Source: Alphaproteobacteria bacterium (GTDB taxonomy: Bacteria > Pseudomonadota > Alphaproteobacteria > Acetobacterales > Acetobacteraceae). Taken from it: 64,000 nucleotides of DNA. How positions within the stretch are numbered: the stretch's first letter is position 1; each line of letters starts with the position of its first letter. Below are positions 34,059-41,780 of this stretch, piece after piece. The notes under the pieces were generated by a model. The model was not told the DNA's origin. It was given only the letters and a program-made list of their open reading frames with translations, and made no database searches. A program made the position numbers and the translations under genes. The stretch covers positions 51,478-115,477 of the forward strand of contig JAPLOI010000026.1 in assembly GCA_026400815.1 (NCBI GenBank), given 5' to 3'.

Positions 34059-35246
34059 ATGAGCGAAGCAAAGGGCCCGCTGACGGGCTTCCGTATCCTG
34101 GACCTGACCACGGTGCTGTTCGGCCCGTTCGGCGCGCAGACGCTGGGCGACTGGGGCGCCGAGGTGATCAAGGTGGAAGGGCTGGGCGGCGACATGTGGC
34201 GCAACTCCGGCATCTTCCGCAACCGGGGCATGAGCGGGCAGTTCATGGCCGCCAACCGCAACAAGCGCAGCATCGCCATCGACCTGAAAAGTGAAGGCGG
34301 CAAGGAAGTGCTGCGCCGGCTGATCCCGACGGTGGATGCGCTGGTGAGCAACGTGCGCCCCGCCGGGCTGGCGCGGCTGGGCTTCAGCTACGAGACCTGC
34401 CGGGCGTTGAACCCGCGCATGGTGTACGCGGTGGCCACGGGCTTCGGGCAGGACGGGCCCTGGGCGGCGCGGCCGGCTTTCGACGAGGTGATCCAGGCGG
34501 CGTCTGGCTTCGCCTCCGCCATGGGCACCGATGAGGAGCCGGCCTTCGTGCCCAGCCTGATCGGCGACAAGATCTGCGGCATGGCACTGTCTGGCGCGGT
34601 GACCGCCGCCCTGCTGCATCGCGAGCGCACCGGCGAAGGGCAGATGGTGGAAGTGCCGATGCTGGAGACGCTGGCCTCGTTCAACAGCATCGAGATGTTC
34701 GGCGGCAAGGCCTTCGTGCCGCCGATCGGGCCGACCGGCTACAAGCGGATGAAGGCGCGCAAGCCGGTGAAGACGAAAGACGGCTGGCTGACCATGCTGC
34801 CTTATTCCGGCGAGAACTGGGTGGCGTTCTTCGAGGCGGTGGGCCACCCGGAGTGCATCGAGGCATTCGCGGTGCTGGACCCCGTGGCCCGCGCGCGCAA
34901 CATCGACCGCATCTACGACACCATGCGCGAGATCGCCGTCACGCGCACCACGGCGGAGTGGGAAGAGCTGCTGCTGCGCATCGACGTGCCGCACACGGCG
35001 TTCGCGAAACTCGCCAATGTGGAAACGCAGGAGCACCTGGCCGCCGTGGGGCTGTTCCAGGAGGTGGAGCACCCGAGCGAAGGCAAGCTGCTGCAGGCTC
35101 GGCCGCCCGCGCGGTTCTCCAAAAGCCCGGCCTCCGTGCGGCGGCTGGCGCCACGGCTGGGCGAACACACGCGCGAGGTGATGGCGGAGGCCGGGTATTC
35201 CGCGGCGGAGATCGATGCTCTGCTGGCGGCAAAGGCGGTGGCATGA
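34059..35246 (+). CDS. CaiB/BaiF family CoA-transferase (class III)
   Basis: The protein has 395 residues. Typical features: LTGFRILDLTTVLFGPFGAQ, LGDWGAEVIKVEGLGGD, NRNKRSIAIDLKSEGGKEVL and the catalytic Asp region VDALVSNVRPAGLARLGF, then MVYAVATGFGQDGPWAARPAFD. The enzyme moves CoA from a donor thioester to a carboxylic acid. Its stop overlaps the next gene's ATG (ATGA). Together with the aldolase before it and the Fe-alcohol dehydrogenase after it, it would activate an imported acid as its CoA ester. The exact acid is unknown. Confidence 0.9.
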   Translation: MSEAKGPLTGFRILDLTTVLFGPFGAQTLGDWGAEVIKVEGLGGDMWRNSGIFRNRGMSGQFMAANRNKRSIAIDLKSEGGKEVLRRLIPTVDALVSNVRPAGLARLGFSYETCRALNPRMVYAVATGFGQDGPWAARPAFDEVIQAASGFASAMGTDEEPAFVPSLIGDKICGMALSGAVTAALLHRERTGEGQMVEVPMLETLASFNSIEMFGGKAFVPPIGPTGYKRMKARKPVKTKDGWLTMLPYSGENWVAFFEAVGHPECIEAFAVLDPVARARNIDRIYDTMREIAVTRTTAEWEELLLRIDVPHTAFAKLANVETQEHLAAVGLFQEVEHPSEGKLLQARPPARFSKSPASVRRLAPRLGEHTREVMAEAGYSAAEIDALLAAKAVA

Positions 35247-36451
35247 GCGGGTTTCGCGCCGCCGGGTTCGCCTGGCGGCTGTGGTGCGGCGCGGGCGTGA
35301 TCGAGGCGCATCTGGGTGAGGCCGTCGCGCGGGCGGGGGCAAAGCGGGCCTTCGTGGTGTGCTCGCCTTCGGTGAACCGGCGCACGGATACCGTGGTGCG
35401 GATCGCGGCGGCGCTGGGGGACCGGTTCGCCGGATCCTTCGACGGGATCGAGAAGGATTCCACCTTCGCCTCCGTCTGCGGGGCGCGCGATGCGGCGCTG
35501 GCGGCGGGGGCGGATCTGTTGATCGCGGTGGGCGGCGGCAGCGTGATCGTGGCGGTGCGGGCAGTGGCGATCTTCCTCGGCGAGGCGGGCGATCCGTTCG
35601 TGCTGATGACGCAGTATCCCGAAGGCCGGCCCGCCTACAGCCCGCGCCTGAACGCGCCGAAGCTGCCGATCGTGAACATCCCGACCACACCGACCAGCGC
35701 CATGAACCGGGCTGGCACGGGGCTGGCCAACCCGGATCTCGACCACCGGATGGAGTATTTCGATCCCAAGACGCGGCCGCAGGCGATCCTGCTGGACGAG
35801 GGCACGCTGGCGGCCACGCCGGATGCGGTGATGCGCTCCACCGCCACCACGGTGTTCGCCTCGGCCGTGGCGGCGATGGAGCAGGTGGCGATCAACCCGC
35901 TGGCGGAGGCGGACCGGGACCATGCCTTCCGCCTGGCGCATCGGGCCTACCTCCGGCTGATCTCAGCCCCCGGCGATGCCGCCGCGCGGATGGAACTGGC
36001 GGTGGCGGCGTTCCTGCAGAACCGGGCGGAAGACGATGGCGCCGCGCGCTTCCGCGGCGGGGTGTTCGCGGGGAACTACGCCGTTTCGACCGCGCTGCAT
36101 GTGCGCTACCCGCATGTGGGCCAGGGCGAGAGCACCTGCGTGGTGCACGCCCCGCGCGTCCGCCTGGCCGAGGCGGTGGACACAGCCTCGGCGCGGCAAG
36201 TGGCCTCGGCGCTGGGGGTGTGGCGCGAGGGGATGGAAGCTCGCGCGGCATCGCTGGCGGTGGCCGATGCGCTGGAGGCGCTTTATGCGCGGGCCGGGAT
36301 GCCAACCCGGTTGCGTGAGCTTGGGATACCCCGCGCGGAGCTGGCAGCCGTGGCGCGGGAGACGGTGAAGAACTTCAACGCCAATGCCGGGGCGCGGTCG
36401 CCCGAGGCGCAGGTGGGCGATGCGTTGAGGTTGCTTGAAGAAGCCTATTAG
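35243..36451 (+). CDS. Iron-containing alcohol dehydrogenase
   Basis: The protein has 402 residues, overlapping the CoA-transferase stop by four bases. The N-terminal dinucleotide domain shows LLIAVGGGSVIVAVRAVAIF (GGGSxxD-type loop with Val in place of the Asp) and NIPTTPTSAMNRAGTG. The metal-binding half follows: MEYFDPKTRPQAILLD, and AHRAYLRLI and HVRYPHVGQGESTCVVHAP hold the His ligands. It should interconvert an alcohol and an aldehyde with NAD(P), perhaps the aldehyde released by the aldolase. The loop change GGGSVI may alter cofactor preference. A composite hairpin repeat starts eight bases after the stop. Confidence 0.83.
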   Translation: MSGFRAAGFAWRLWCGAGVIEAHLGEAVARAGAKRAFVVCSPSVNRRTDTVVRIAAALGDRFAGSFDGIEKDSTFASVCGARDAALAAGADLLIAVGGGSVIVAVRAVAIFLGEAGDPFVLMTQYPEGRPAYSPRLNAPKLPIVNIPTTPTSAMNRAGTGLANPDLDHRMEYFDPKTRPQAILLDEGTLAATPDAVMRSTATTVFASAVAAMEQVAINPLAEADRDHAFRLAHRAYLRLISAPGDAAARMELAVAAFLQNRAEDDGAARFRGGVFAGNYAVSTALHVRYPHVGQGESTCVVHAPRVRLAEAVDTASARQVASALGVWREGMEARAASLAVADALEALYARAGMPTRLRELGIPRAELAAVARETVKNFNANAGARSPEAQVGDALRLLEEAY

Positions 36452-36458
36452 GAAGAAT

Positions 36459-36574
36459 GTTCTTTTTTGAAAAAAAGAACCAAAAAACTTTTGTGACCTT
36501 GTGCGCGTGCTGGGAAACCGGCACGCGTGCCAGTCGGGAAAGTCTTTTTGCTTCTTTTTCTTCAGAAAAAGAAG
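36459..36574 (+). repeat. Composite palindromic repeat, copy 3 (complete)
   Basis: Same layout and orientation as copy 2: left hairpin, CAAAAAACTTT, central stem, AAAGTCTTTTTG, right hairpin with TTCTTCAGAA at its tip. The central stem GTGCGCGTGC (36511-36520) pairs with GCACGCGTGC (36531-36540) through eight Watson-Crick and two G-U pairs, so pairing holds in RNA although the sequence differs from other copies. It divides the dehydrogenase gene from the substrate-binding-protein gene. Confidence 0.85.
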
Positions 36575-36674
36575 GAGCCTTGCCTTGATCAACCCTGACC
36601 TCCGCGCGCTGTCATGAATTGACCGGGGGCGCGCGGCGGGTGCATTTTTCGGGCACGGCATGAGGAGCAGGAAC

Positions 36675-37889
36675 ATGAGCGGACTCACGCGGCGCGGATT
36701 GGCGGCCGGAGCTGCAACCTTGGCGATGCCGGCGATCGTGCGGGCGCAGGCGCCGGTGCTGAAGGTGGGGCTGCTGCTGCCCAAGTCCGGCTACCTGGCG
36801 CAGGCCGGGCAGAGCTGCCATCGCGGGGCGCTGGTGGCGCCGAAGGTGCTGGCGGATTTTGGCATGCGCATCGAAATCATGGACGTGGATTTCGAATCCA
36901 ACGTGGACATGGCGCGCACCCAGGCGGAACGCGTGATCAATGCCGGGGCGCATTGCATCGTGGGCCCGTTCGAATCCGGTGCGGCGCTGGCGATCGCGCA
37001 GGTGACGGAGCAGCGCAAGATTCCGTTCGTGATCAATATCGGTGCGGCGCCGCAGATCACCGAGCAGGGCTACCAGTACCTGGTGCGCAACTTCCCCACC
37101 GGCGGGCAGCTGGTGACCAACGGGCTGGCGCTGATCAAGGACCTGCTGGCGGCCACCGGCGCGCAGCCCAAGACCGCCGTGTTCGTGCACGCCAACGACA
37201 CATTCGGCACCGCCCAGCGCGGCGCGATGGATGCGCTGTATCCGCGCGCCGGCCTGCCGGTCGAGTTGCTGGACAAGATCGCCTACGACCCGAAGGCGCA
37301 GGACCTCTCGGTGGAGGTAACCAAGATCCGCGCGCTGAACCCCGATGTGCTGCTGGTGGTCACGCGCTCCGCCGACGCGATCAAGCTGTTCCGCGACATG
37401 GTGCGGCAGCGCTACACGCCCAAGGCGATCATCTCCCCGGGTTCGCCGGGCATGTACGACGAGGAGTTCTACCAGGGGCTTGGCCCGCTGGCGGATTACG
37501 CCATCACCAACCTGCCCTGGGCGAACTTCAACGCGCCGATGACCAAGGCGCTGGAGGCGGCCTACACCCCGGCCAATCCGCGCTACCGCTTCGCGGCGGA
37601 ATGCTTCAACGCCGGCTTTACCTTCGAGGCGCTGCTGGTGGCGGCCGATGCGCATAAGCGGGCGGGCACCACGGATGGCGAGGCGCTGATGAAGGCGGTG
37701 CGGGCGACCAACCTGGCCGAGCATGTGATGACCGGCGGGCCGATCACCTTCGATGCCAAGGGGCAGAACCCGAACATTGTTTCCGCCTGCGTGCAGAACC
37801 GCAATCGCACGCCCACGGTGGTGCTGCCGGTGGCGGCGGCGACGGAGAAGCCGGTGCTGCCGATGCCGGGGTGGCAGGGGCGTAGCTAA
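36675..37889 (+). CDS. ABC transporter substrate-binding protein (LivK/branched-chain amino acid type)
   Basis: The protein has 404 residues from MSGLTRRGLAAGA (ATG 36675, GAGGAG seven bases upstream). The TRRGLAAGAATLAMPAIVRAQ leader is a Tat-like twin-arginine signal, so it is exported folded to the periplasm. The body is a Peripla_BP_6 domain: LKVGLLLPKSGYLAQAGQ, INAGAHCIVGPFESGAALA, VFVHANDTFGTAQRGAMDALYP. It captures the ligand for the LivHMGF membrane complex encoded downstream; LIV-type proteins of this sort often bind aromatic or organic acids, not amino acids. Two inverted composite repeats bracket this gene, so its mRNA is probably bounded and its dose set apart from the permease genes. 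Confidence 0.88.
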   Translation: MSGLTRRGLAAGAATLAMPAIVRAQAPVLKVGLLLPKSGYLAQAGQSCHRGALVAPKVLADFGMRIEIMDVDFESNVDMARTQAERVINAGAHCIVGPFESGAALAIAQVTEQRKIPFVINIGAAPQITEQGYQYLVRNFPTGGQLVTNGLALIKDLLAATGAQPKTAVFVHANDTFGTAQRGAMDALYPRAGLPVELLDKIAYDPKAQDLSVEVTKIRALNPDVLLVVTRSADAIKLFRDMVRQRYTPKAIISPGSPGMYDEEFYQGLGPLADYAITNLPWANFNAPMTKALEAAYTPANPRYRFAAECFNAGFTFEALLVAADAHKRAGTTDGEALMKAVRATNLAEHVMTGGPITFDAKGQNPNIVSACVQNRNRTPTVVLPVAAATEKPVLPMPGWQGRS

Positions 37890-37904
37890 AGGGTCCGGAA
37901 GATT

Positions 37905-38011
37905 CTTCTTTTTCTGAAGAAAAAGAAACAAAAAGACTTTTCTGACTTTGCGCCCATTTTCCCCGGCGCAAAGTTGGAAAAGTTTTTTGGTTCTTTTTTT
38001 CAAAAAAGAAC
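37905..38011 (-). repeat. Composite palindromic repeat, copy 4 (complete, inverted)
   Basis: Read on the minus strand it has the same order as copies 2 and 3. Central stem: TTTGCGCC at 37947-37954 pairs with GGCGCAAA at 37965-37972. The right-type hairpin is at 37905-37927 and the left-type hairpin at 37991-38011. With copy 3 it flanks the binding-protein gene as an inverted pair. Confidence 0.85.
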
Positions 38012-38032
38012 GTCTTGCTTGGGGTGCCGCCC

Positions 38033-38902
38033 ATGACGGCCGGGCTGCTGCTGGGCGTGGTGGTCCAGGGCGTGATGACGGGCCTGGTGTATGGCCTGAT
38101 GGCGCTTGGGCTTTCGGTGATCTTTGGCGTGATCCGGGTGGTGAACTTCGCGCATGGCGAGTTCGCGGTGCTGGCGATGTATGCGGCCTGGGTGGCGTTC
38201 ACTCAGTGGGGGGTGGACCCGATCGTGGCGGCGTTGCCGATCTCGGCGGGGTGTTTCGTGCTGGGGTTTGGGCTGCAGCGCTGGCTGGTGAGCCCGTTCG
38301 TGGGGCGGGCGGAGCATGAGCAGTTCATCCTGCTCGCGGGCGTGGCGATGGTGCTGGTGAACCTGCTGCTGATGGGGTTCGGGCCGGATGCGCGGCCGGT
38401 GAACCTGCCCTATGCGCTGGACAGCTACGAGATCGGGCCGGTGATTTTGGACAAGGCGCGGCTGGTGGCGGCGGCGGTGGCGTTCGGGCTGACGGGCGGG
38501 GTGATCGGGTTCTTCCGGTTCACCCGCACGGGCACGGCCATTCGGGCGTGTGCCGATAATCTGCTGGGCGCGGCGGTGGTGGGGCTGGATGTGAAGCAGC
38601 TCTATGCGCTGACCTTCGGCATCGGGCTGGCCTGCGTGGGGGCGGCGGGGGCGATGCTGGTGACGATCTCCGATGCCTCGCCGGTGCTGGCGCATGGGTT
38701 CACGCTGCAGGGTTTCATCATCGTGATCATCGGCGGGTTGGGCTCGCTGGCTGGCGCGCTGCTGGGGGGCGTGCTGATCGGGGTGTGCGAGGCGCTGGCA
38801 GGGTTCCTGTGGCAGCCTTCGATGAAGAGTCTTTTCTCGTTTCTGCTGCTGGTGGCGGTTTTGGCATTGCGTCCGCAGGGGCTGTTGGGGAAGCGGCCGT
38901 GA
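38033..38902 (+). CDS. livH: Branched-chain amino acid type ABC permease (LivH)
   Basis: The protein has 289 residues from MTAGLLLGVVVQG (ATG 38033, GGGGT eight bases before; ATG-like start at 38015 lies in the repeat edge and is less likely). It has about eight hydrophobic helices. LMALGLSVIFGVIRVVNFAHGEF is the LivH signature for the first half; GLDVKQLYALTFGIGLACVGAAGAM and IIVIIGGLGSLAGALLGG hold the EAA-like loop that contacts the ATPases. Forms the membrane pore with LivM. The stop overlaps the livM GTG start (GTGA). Confidence 0.9.
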   Translation: MTAGLLLGVVVQGVMTGLVYGLMALGLSVIFGVIRVVNFAHGEFAVLAMYAAWVAFTQWGVDPIVAALPISAGCFVLGFGLQRWLVSPFVGRAEHEQFILLAGVAMVLVNLLLMGFGPDARPVNLPYALDSYEIGPVILDKARLVAAAVAFGLTGGVIGFFRFTRTGTAIRACADNLLGAAVVGLDVKQLYALTFGIGLACVGAAGAMLVTISDASPVLAHGFTLQGFIIVIIGGLGSLAGALLGGVLIGVCEALAGFLWQPSMKSLFSFLLLVAVLALRPQGLLGKRP

Positions 38903-39858
38903 GGTGGGTGGCACTGGCGGTGCTGGGGGCCGGGCTGCTGGCGGTGCCGGCGGTGGCGGGGCGGTATGAGCTTTCGGTGCTGATCCTGGTGTTCCAGTTC
39001 GTGCTGATGGGCCAGGCCTGGAATGTGATGATGGGGTATGCCGGGCAGCTCTCGCTGGGGCATGCGCTGTATGTGGGGCTCGGCGCCTATGTGCCGGCGC
39101 TGTTGTGGCTGCATCTTGGGGTATCGCCGCTGATTGGCGTGTTCGCGGGCATGGCGGCGGCGATGCTGGCGGCGGGCGTGATCGGCTGGCTCGGGCTGCG
39201 CTTCGGGATCGAGGGGGTGTATTTCGCGCTGCTGACGATCGCGTTTGCGGAGATCGCGCGGGTGGCGTTCGATCATCTGGCGATCACTGGCGGCGCGGGC
39301 GGGCTGTTCCTGCCGGTGACGCCGGAAGGGCGGGCTTCGTGGTGGATGCTCGATGGCGGGCCGGTGTTCTTCTACTACCTCACGCTCGGGCTGGCGGCGG
39401 GGGCGACGGGGGTGGTGGCCTGGCTGGCGCGCAGCCGGTTCGGGTTCCTGTGGCGGGCGGTGCGCGATGACCCGGTGGCGGCGGAGGCGCTGGGGGTGAA
39501 CCTGTTCCGGGCGCGGATGCAGGCGATCCTGGTCTCGGCTGCCATGGCCTCCGTGGCCGGGGTGGTGGTGGCGTTCTACTACCGCAACCTGTTCCCCGGG
39601 CAGGTGTTCGACATGAGCCGGTCCTTGGAGCTGATCCTGGCGCCGATCATCGGCGGGCTGGGCACGGTGATGGGGCCAGTGGTGGGGGCGGCGCTGCTGA
39701 CGCCGGCGGGCGAGGCGTTGGCCGCGCTGGTGCAGGAGCTCGGCCTGGATGCGCCGGGGGTGAAGGCGGTGGCCTATGGGTTGCTGCTGATCGCGGTGAT
39801 CTGGGTGCGGCCGAGCGGCATCTGGCCGTGGCTGGCCAAGCGGCTGGGGGTTTCGTGA
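38899..39858 (+). CDS. livM: Branched-chain amino acid type ABC permease (LivM)
   Basis: The protein has 319 residues beginning with GTG at 38899, which overlaps the livH stop. Strong hydrophobic helices; AWNVMMGYAGQLSLGHALYVGLGAYVPA is the LivM N-terminal signature, and GLRFGIEGVYFALLTIAFAEI and DDPVAAEALGVNLFRARM (the EAA loop) follow, then ILAPIIGGLGTVMGPVVGAALL. Pairs with LivH in the inner membrane. Its stop overlaps the next GTG start in the same way, so the permease and ATPase genes are translated as one unit. Confidence 0.9.
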   Translation: MRWVALAVLGAGLLAVPAVAGRYELSVLILVFQFVLMGQAWNVMMGYAGQLSLGHALYVGLGAYVPALLWLHLGVSPLIGVFAGMAAAMLAAGVIGWLGLRFGIEGVYFALLTIAFAEIARVAFDHLAITGGAGGLFLPVTPEGRASWWMLDGGPVFFYYLTLGLAAGATGVVAWLARSRFGFLWRAVRDDPVAAEALGVNLFRARMQAILVSAAMASVAGVVVAFYYRNLFPGQVFDMSRSLELILAPIIGGLGTVMGPVVGAALLTPAGEALAALVQELGLDAPGVKAVAYGLLLIAVIWVRPSGIWPWLAKRLGVS

Positions 39859-40583
39859 GCGCGCTGCTGGCGGTGGAGGCCGTATCCCGCCGGTTCCGCG
39901 GGTTGCTGGCGGTGGATGCGGTGAGCTTCGAGGTGGCGGCGGGCGAGATCTTCGCGGTGATCGGGCCGAACGGGGCGGGCAAGACCACGCTGTTCAACCT
40001 GATCGCCGGCGCGTTGGCGCCAAGCGCGGGGGCGATCCGGCTGGCGGGGGAGCGGATCGACGGGATGCGGCCCGATGCGATCGCGGCGCGCGGGGTGGGG
40101 CGGACGTTCCAGATCGTGCGCCCGTTCCCGGCGATGACGGTGCGCGAGAACATCATGGTGGGCAGCCTGATGCGCACGCCCACTGCACGCGATGCCAGGG
40201 TGAAGGCGGAGGCGGTGATGGAGCGGATGGGCTTTGCCGCCCTGGCCGACCGGCCGGCGGGTGCCCTGACCCTGCCCGATCGCAAGCGGCTGGAAGTGGC
40301 ACGCGCCTTGGCCACGGAGCCCCGCCTGCTGCTGCTGGACGAGGTGATGGCCGGGCTGCGGCCCACCGAGGTGGACGGGATGGTGGGGGTGCTGCGCGAG
40401 ATCAACCGCGAGCACGGCACCACCATCGTGCTGATCGAGCACGTGATGCGCGCGGTGATGGCGCTGGCCGGGCGGGTGCTGGTGCTGCACCACGGGGCGC
40501 GCATCGCGCTGGGCACGCCGGCGGAGGTGGTGGCGGAGCCGGAGGTGGTGCGGAGCTATCTCGGCACGGGGCCGATTCATTGA
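39855..40583 (+). CDS. livG: Branched-chain amino acid type ABC ATPase (LivG)
   Basis: The protein has 242 residues from GTG 39855 (an ATG at 39828 would overlap livM by 30 bases and is less likely). Walker A is GPNGAGKTT, Walker B is LLLLDEVMAG, and IVLIEHVMRAVMAL contains the switch His. The signature segment reads ALTLPDRKRLEVARALA where canonical ABC proteins have LSGGQ; this form is common in LivG proteins. Hydrolyses ATP at the LivHM pore together with LivF. Confidence 0.9.
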   Translation: MSALLAVEAVSRRFRGLLAVDAVSFEVAAGEIFAVIGPNGAGKTTLFNLIAGALAPSAGAIRLAGERIDGMRPDAIAARGVGRTFQIVRPFPAMTVRENIMVGSLMRTPTARDARVKAEAVMERMGFAALADRPAGALTLPDRKRLEVARALATEPRLLLLDEVMAGLRPTEVDGMVGVLREINREHGTTIVLIEHVMRAVMALAGRVLVLHHGARIALGTPAEVVAEPEVVRSYLGTGPIH

Positions 40584-40599
40584 AGGATCGGGGGCACTG

Positions 40600-41304
40600 A
40601 TGCTGGAAGTGCAGGGGCTCTCGGCGGGCTACGGCGATGCGGTGGCGCTGGAGGATGTTTCCCTCACCGTGCCGGACAAGCGCATCGTGGCGATCGTGGG
40701 GGCGAACGGGGCGGGCAAGACCACGCTGATCCGCACCATCGCTGGCATCATCCGGCCCTGGCGGGGGCGGATCCTGTGGCATGGGCGGGATATCGCGGGC
40801 CTGCCCTCCCACATCGTGTGCAATCTGGGGATCGGGCAGGTGGCGGAGGGGCGGCAGGTGTTTCCCAGCCTGTCCGTGGCGGAGAACCTGGACCTCGGCG
40901 CCATGATCCCGCGGGCGCGGGACAGCCGGGCGGCGACGTTCCGGCGGGTGCTGGAGATGTTCCCGCGCCTGGCGGAGCGGCGAGGCCAGGCGGCAGGCAC
41001 GCTCTCAGGCGGGGAGCAGCAGATGCTGGCGATCGGGCGCTGCCTGATGGGCCGGCCGGAGCTGATCCTGTTCGACGAGCCCTCCTTGGGGCTGGCGCCG
41101 GCGGTGGTGCAGCAGGTGCTGGAGACGGTGCGCACGCTGAACGCGGAGGGGATCACCTGCGTGCTGGTGGAGCAGAACGTGGCAGCCTCGCTGGCGCTGA
41201 GCGAGGTGGGCTACGTGCTGGAGACCGGGCGGGTGACGCTTTCGGGCTCCGGCGCGGAGTTGCTGGCGGATGATCGGGTGCGGCAGGCCTATCTGGGACT
41301 TTAA
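40600..41304 (+). CDS. livF: Branched-chain amino acid type ABC ATPase (LivF)
   Basis: The protein has 234 residues, the normal LivF length. Walker A is GANGAGKTT, the signature LSGGEQQMLAIGRCLM is canonical, Walker B is LILFDEPSLGLAP, and the switch His is replaced in the CVLVEQNVAASLAL segment by Gln-Asn, as is typical of LivF. VAEGRQVFPSLSVAENLDLGA is a family hallmark. Last gene of the importer; composite repeat copy 5 begins nine bases after its stop and probably ends the transcript. Confidence 0.9.
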   Translation: MLEVQGLSAGYGDAVALEDVSLTVPDKRIVAIVGANGAGKTTLIRTIAGIIRPWRGRILWHGRDIAGLPSHIVCNLGIGQVAEGRQVFPSLSVAENLDLGAMIPRARDSRAATFRRVLEMFPRLAERRGQAAGTLSGGEQQMLAIGRCLMGRPELILFDEPSLGLAPAVVQQVLETVRTLNAEGITCVLVEQNVAASLALSEVGYVLETGRVTLSGSGAELLADDRVRQAYLGL

Positions 41305-41312
41305 GCAAGAGT

Positions 41313-41427
41313 CTTCTTTTTCTGAAGAAAAAGAAGCAAAAAGACTTTCCAAATTTGATGCGGAGAGATTGGATCCCTCCGCATCAAAATCACGAAAGTT
41401 TTTTGGTTCTTTTTTTCAAAAAAGAAC
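41313..41427 (-). repeat. Composite palindromic repeat, copy 5 (complete, inverted)
   Basis: Same orientation as copy 4. Its central stem is unrelated in sequence to the others: TTTGATGCGGAG (41354-41365) pairs perfectly with CTCCGCATCAAA (41377-41388) around an 11-base loop. It lies between the convergent livF and SelW-type genes, five bases after the latter's stop, and could terminate both. Confidence 0.85.
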
Positions 41428-41431
41428 GCGC

Positions 41432-41650
41432 TTACTTGACCGCTTCAGCCACCTCGGCATCCGACGGAAACGCGCCGGATTTGCGTTTGGAGTATTTCAA
41501 CGCTCCATCCACGGTGATTTCGAACACGCCGCCGCCGGATTTGCGGAGCGTGACCTGGGCCTGCGGGTTGCGCGAGACGATAAGGGTGCGGGCCGCACGG
41601 GCTCGCGCCTCATAGCCTCACATGCCGCAGTATTCGATTTCGACCTGCAT
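41432..41650 (-). CDS. SelW-type selenoprotein (Rdx family) with in-frame UGA selenocysteine codon
   Basis: An AGGAG site seven bases before the ATG at 41650 opens a frame that reads MQVEIEYCGM, then UGA at 41620-41618, then GYEARARAARTLIV, GGGVFEITVDGALKYSKRKS and ends in TAA at 41432. With Sec at residue 11 the protein has 72 residues and matches selenoprotein W: the animal protein reads YCGAUGYKPKY here and later FFEVTVAGKLVHSKK. The motif C8-G-M-U11 is the CxxU redox centre of the Rdx family (thioredoxin-like fold, presumed thiol or peroxide redox role). A stem-loop able to act as a SECIS follows the UGA. Standard gene callers would truncate or drop it. It is divergent from manC by 130 bases. 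Function beyond redox is unknown. Confidence 0.85.
41570..41608 (-). promoter_or_regulatory. Candidate bacterial SECIS element downstream of the UGA codon
   Basis: Counting from the UGA, bases 10-16 (GCGCGAG) pair with bases 42-48 (CTCGCGC), and inside them bases 20-24 (GTGCG) pair with 28-32 (CGCAC) around a three-base loop GCC at 25-27. The position of the apical loop falls within the 16-37-base window at which bacterial SECIS loops contact SelB. The loop is small, and the pairing is read by eye. Confidence 0.55.
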
Positions 41651-41780
41651 GTGTTCACTCCTGTTTGATCGGGCCTGGGCGAAAGTGGGCCCCGTTCGGT
41701 GTCGTATCAAGCCCCGGTTGCTGGACAGTGCGGCGCCGGGCGACCTAGAACGCCGCATAGCCTCGTCAGGATGCCATTTC

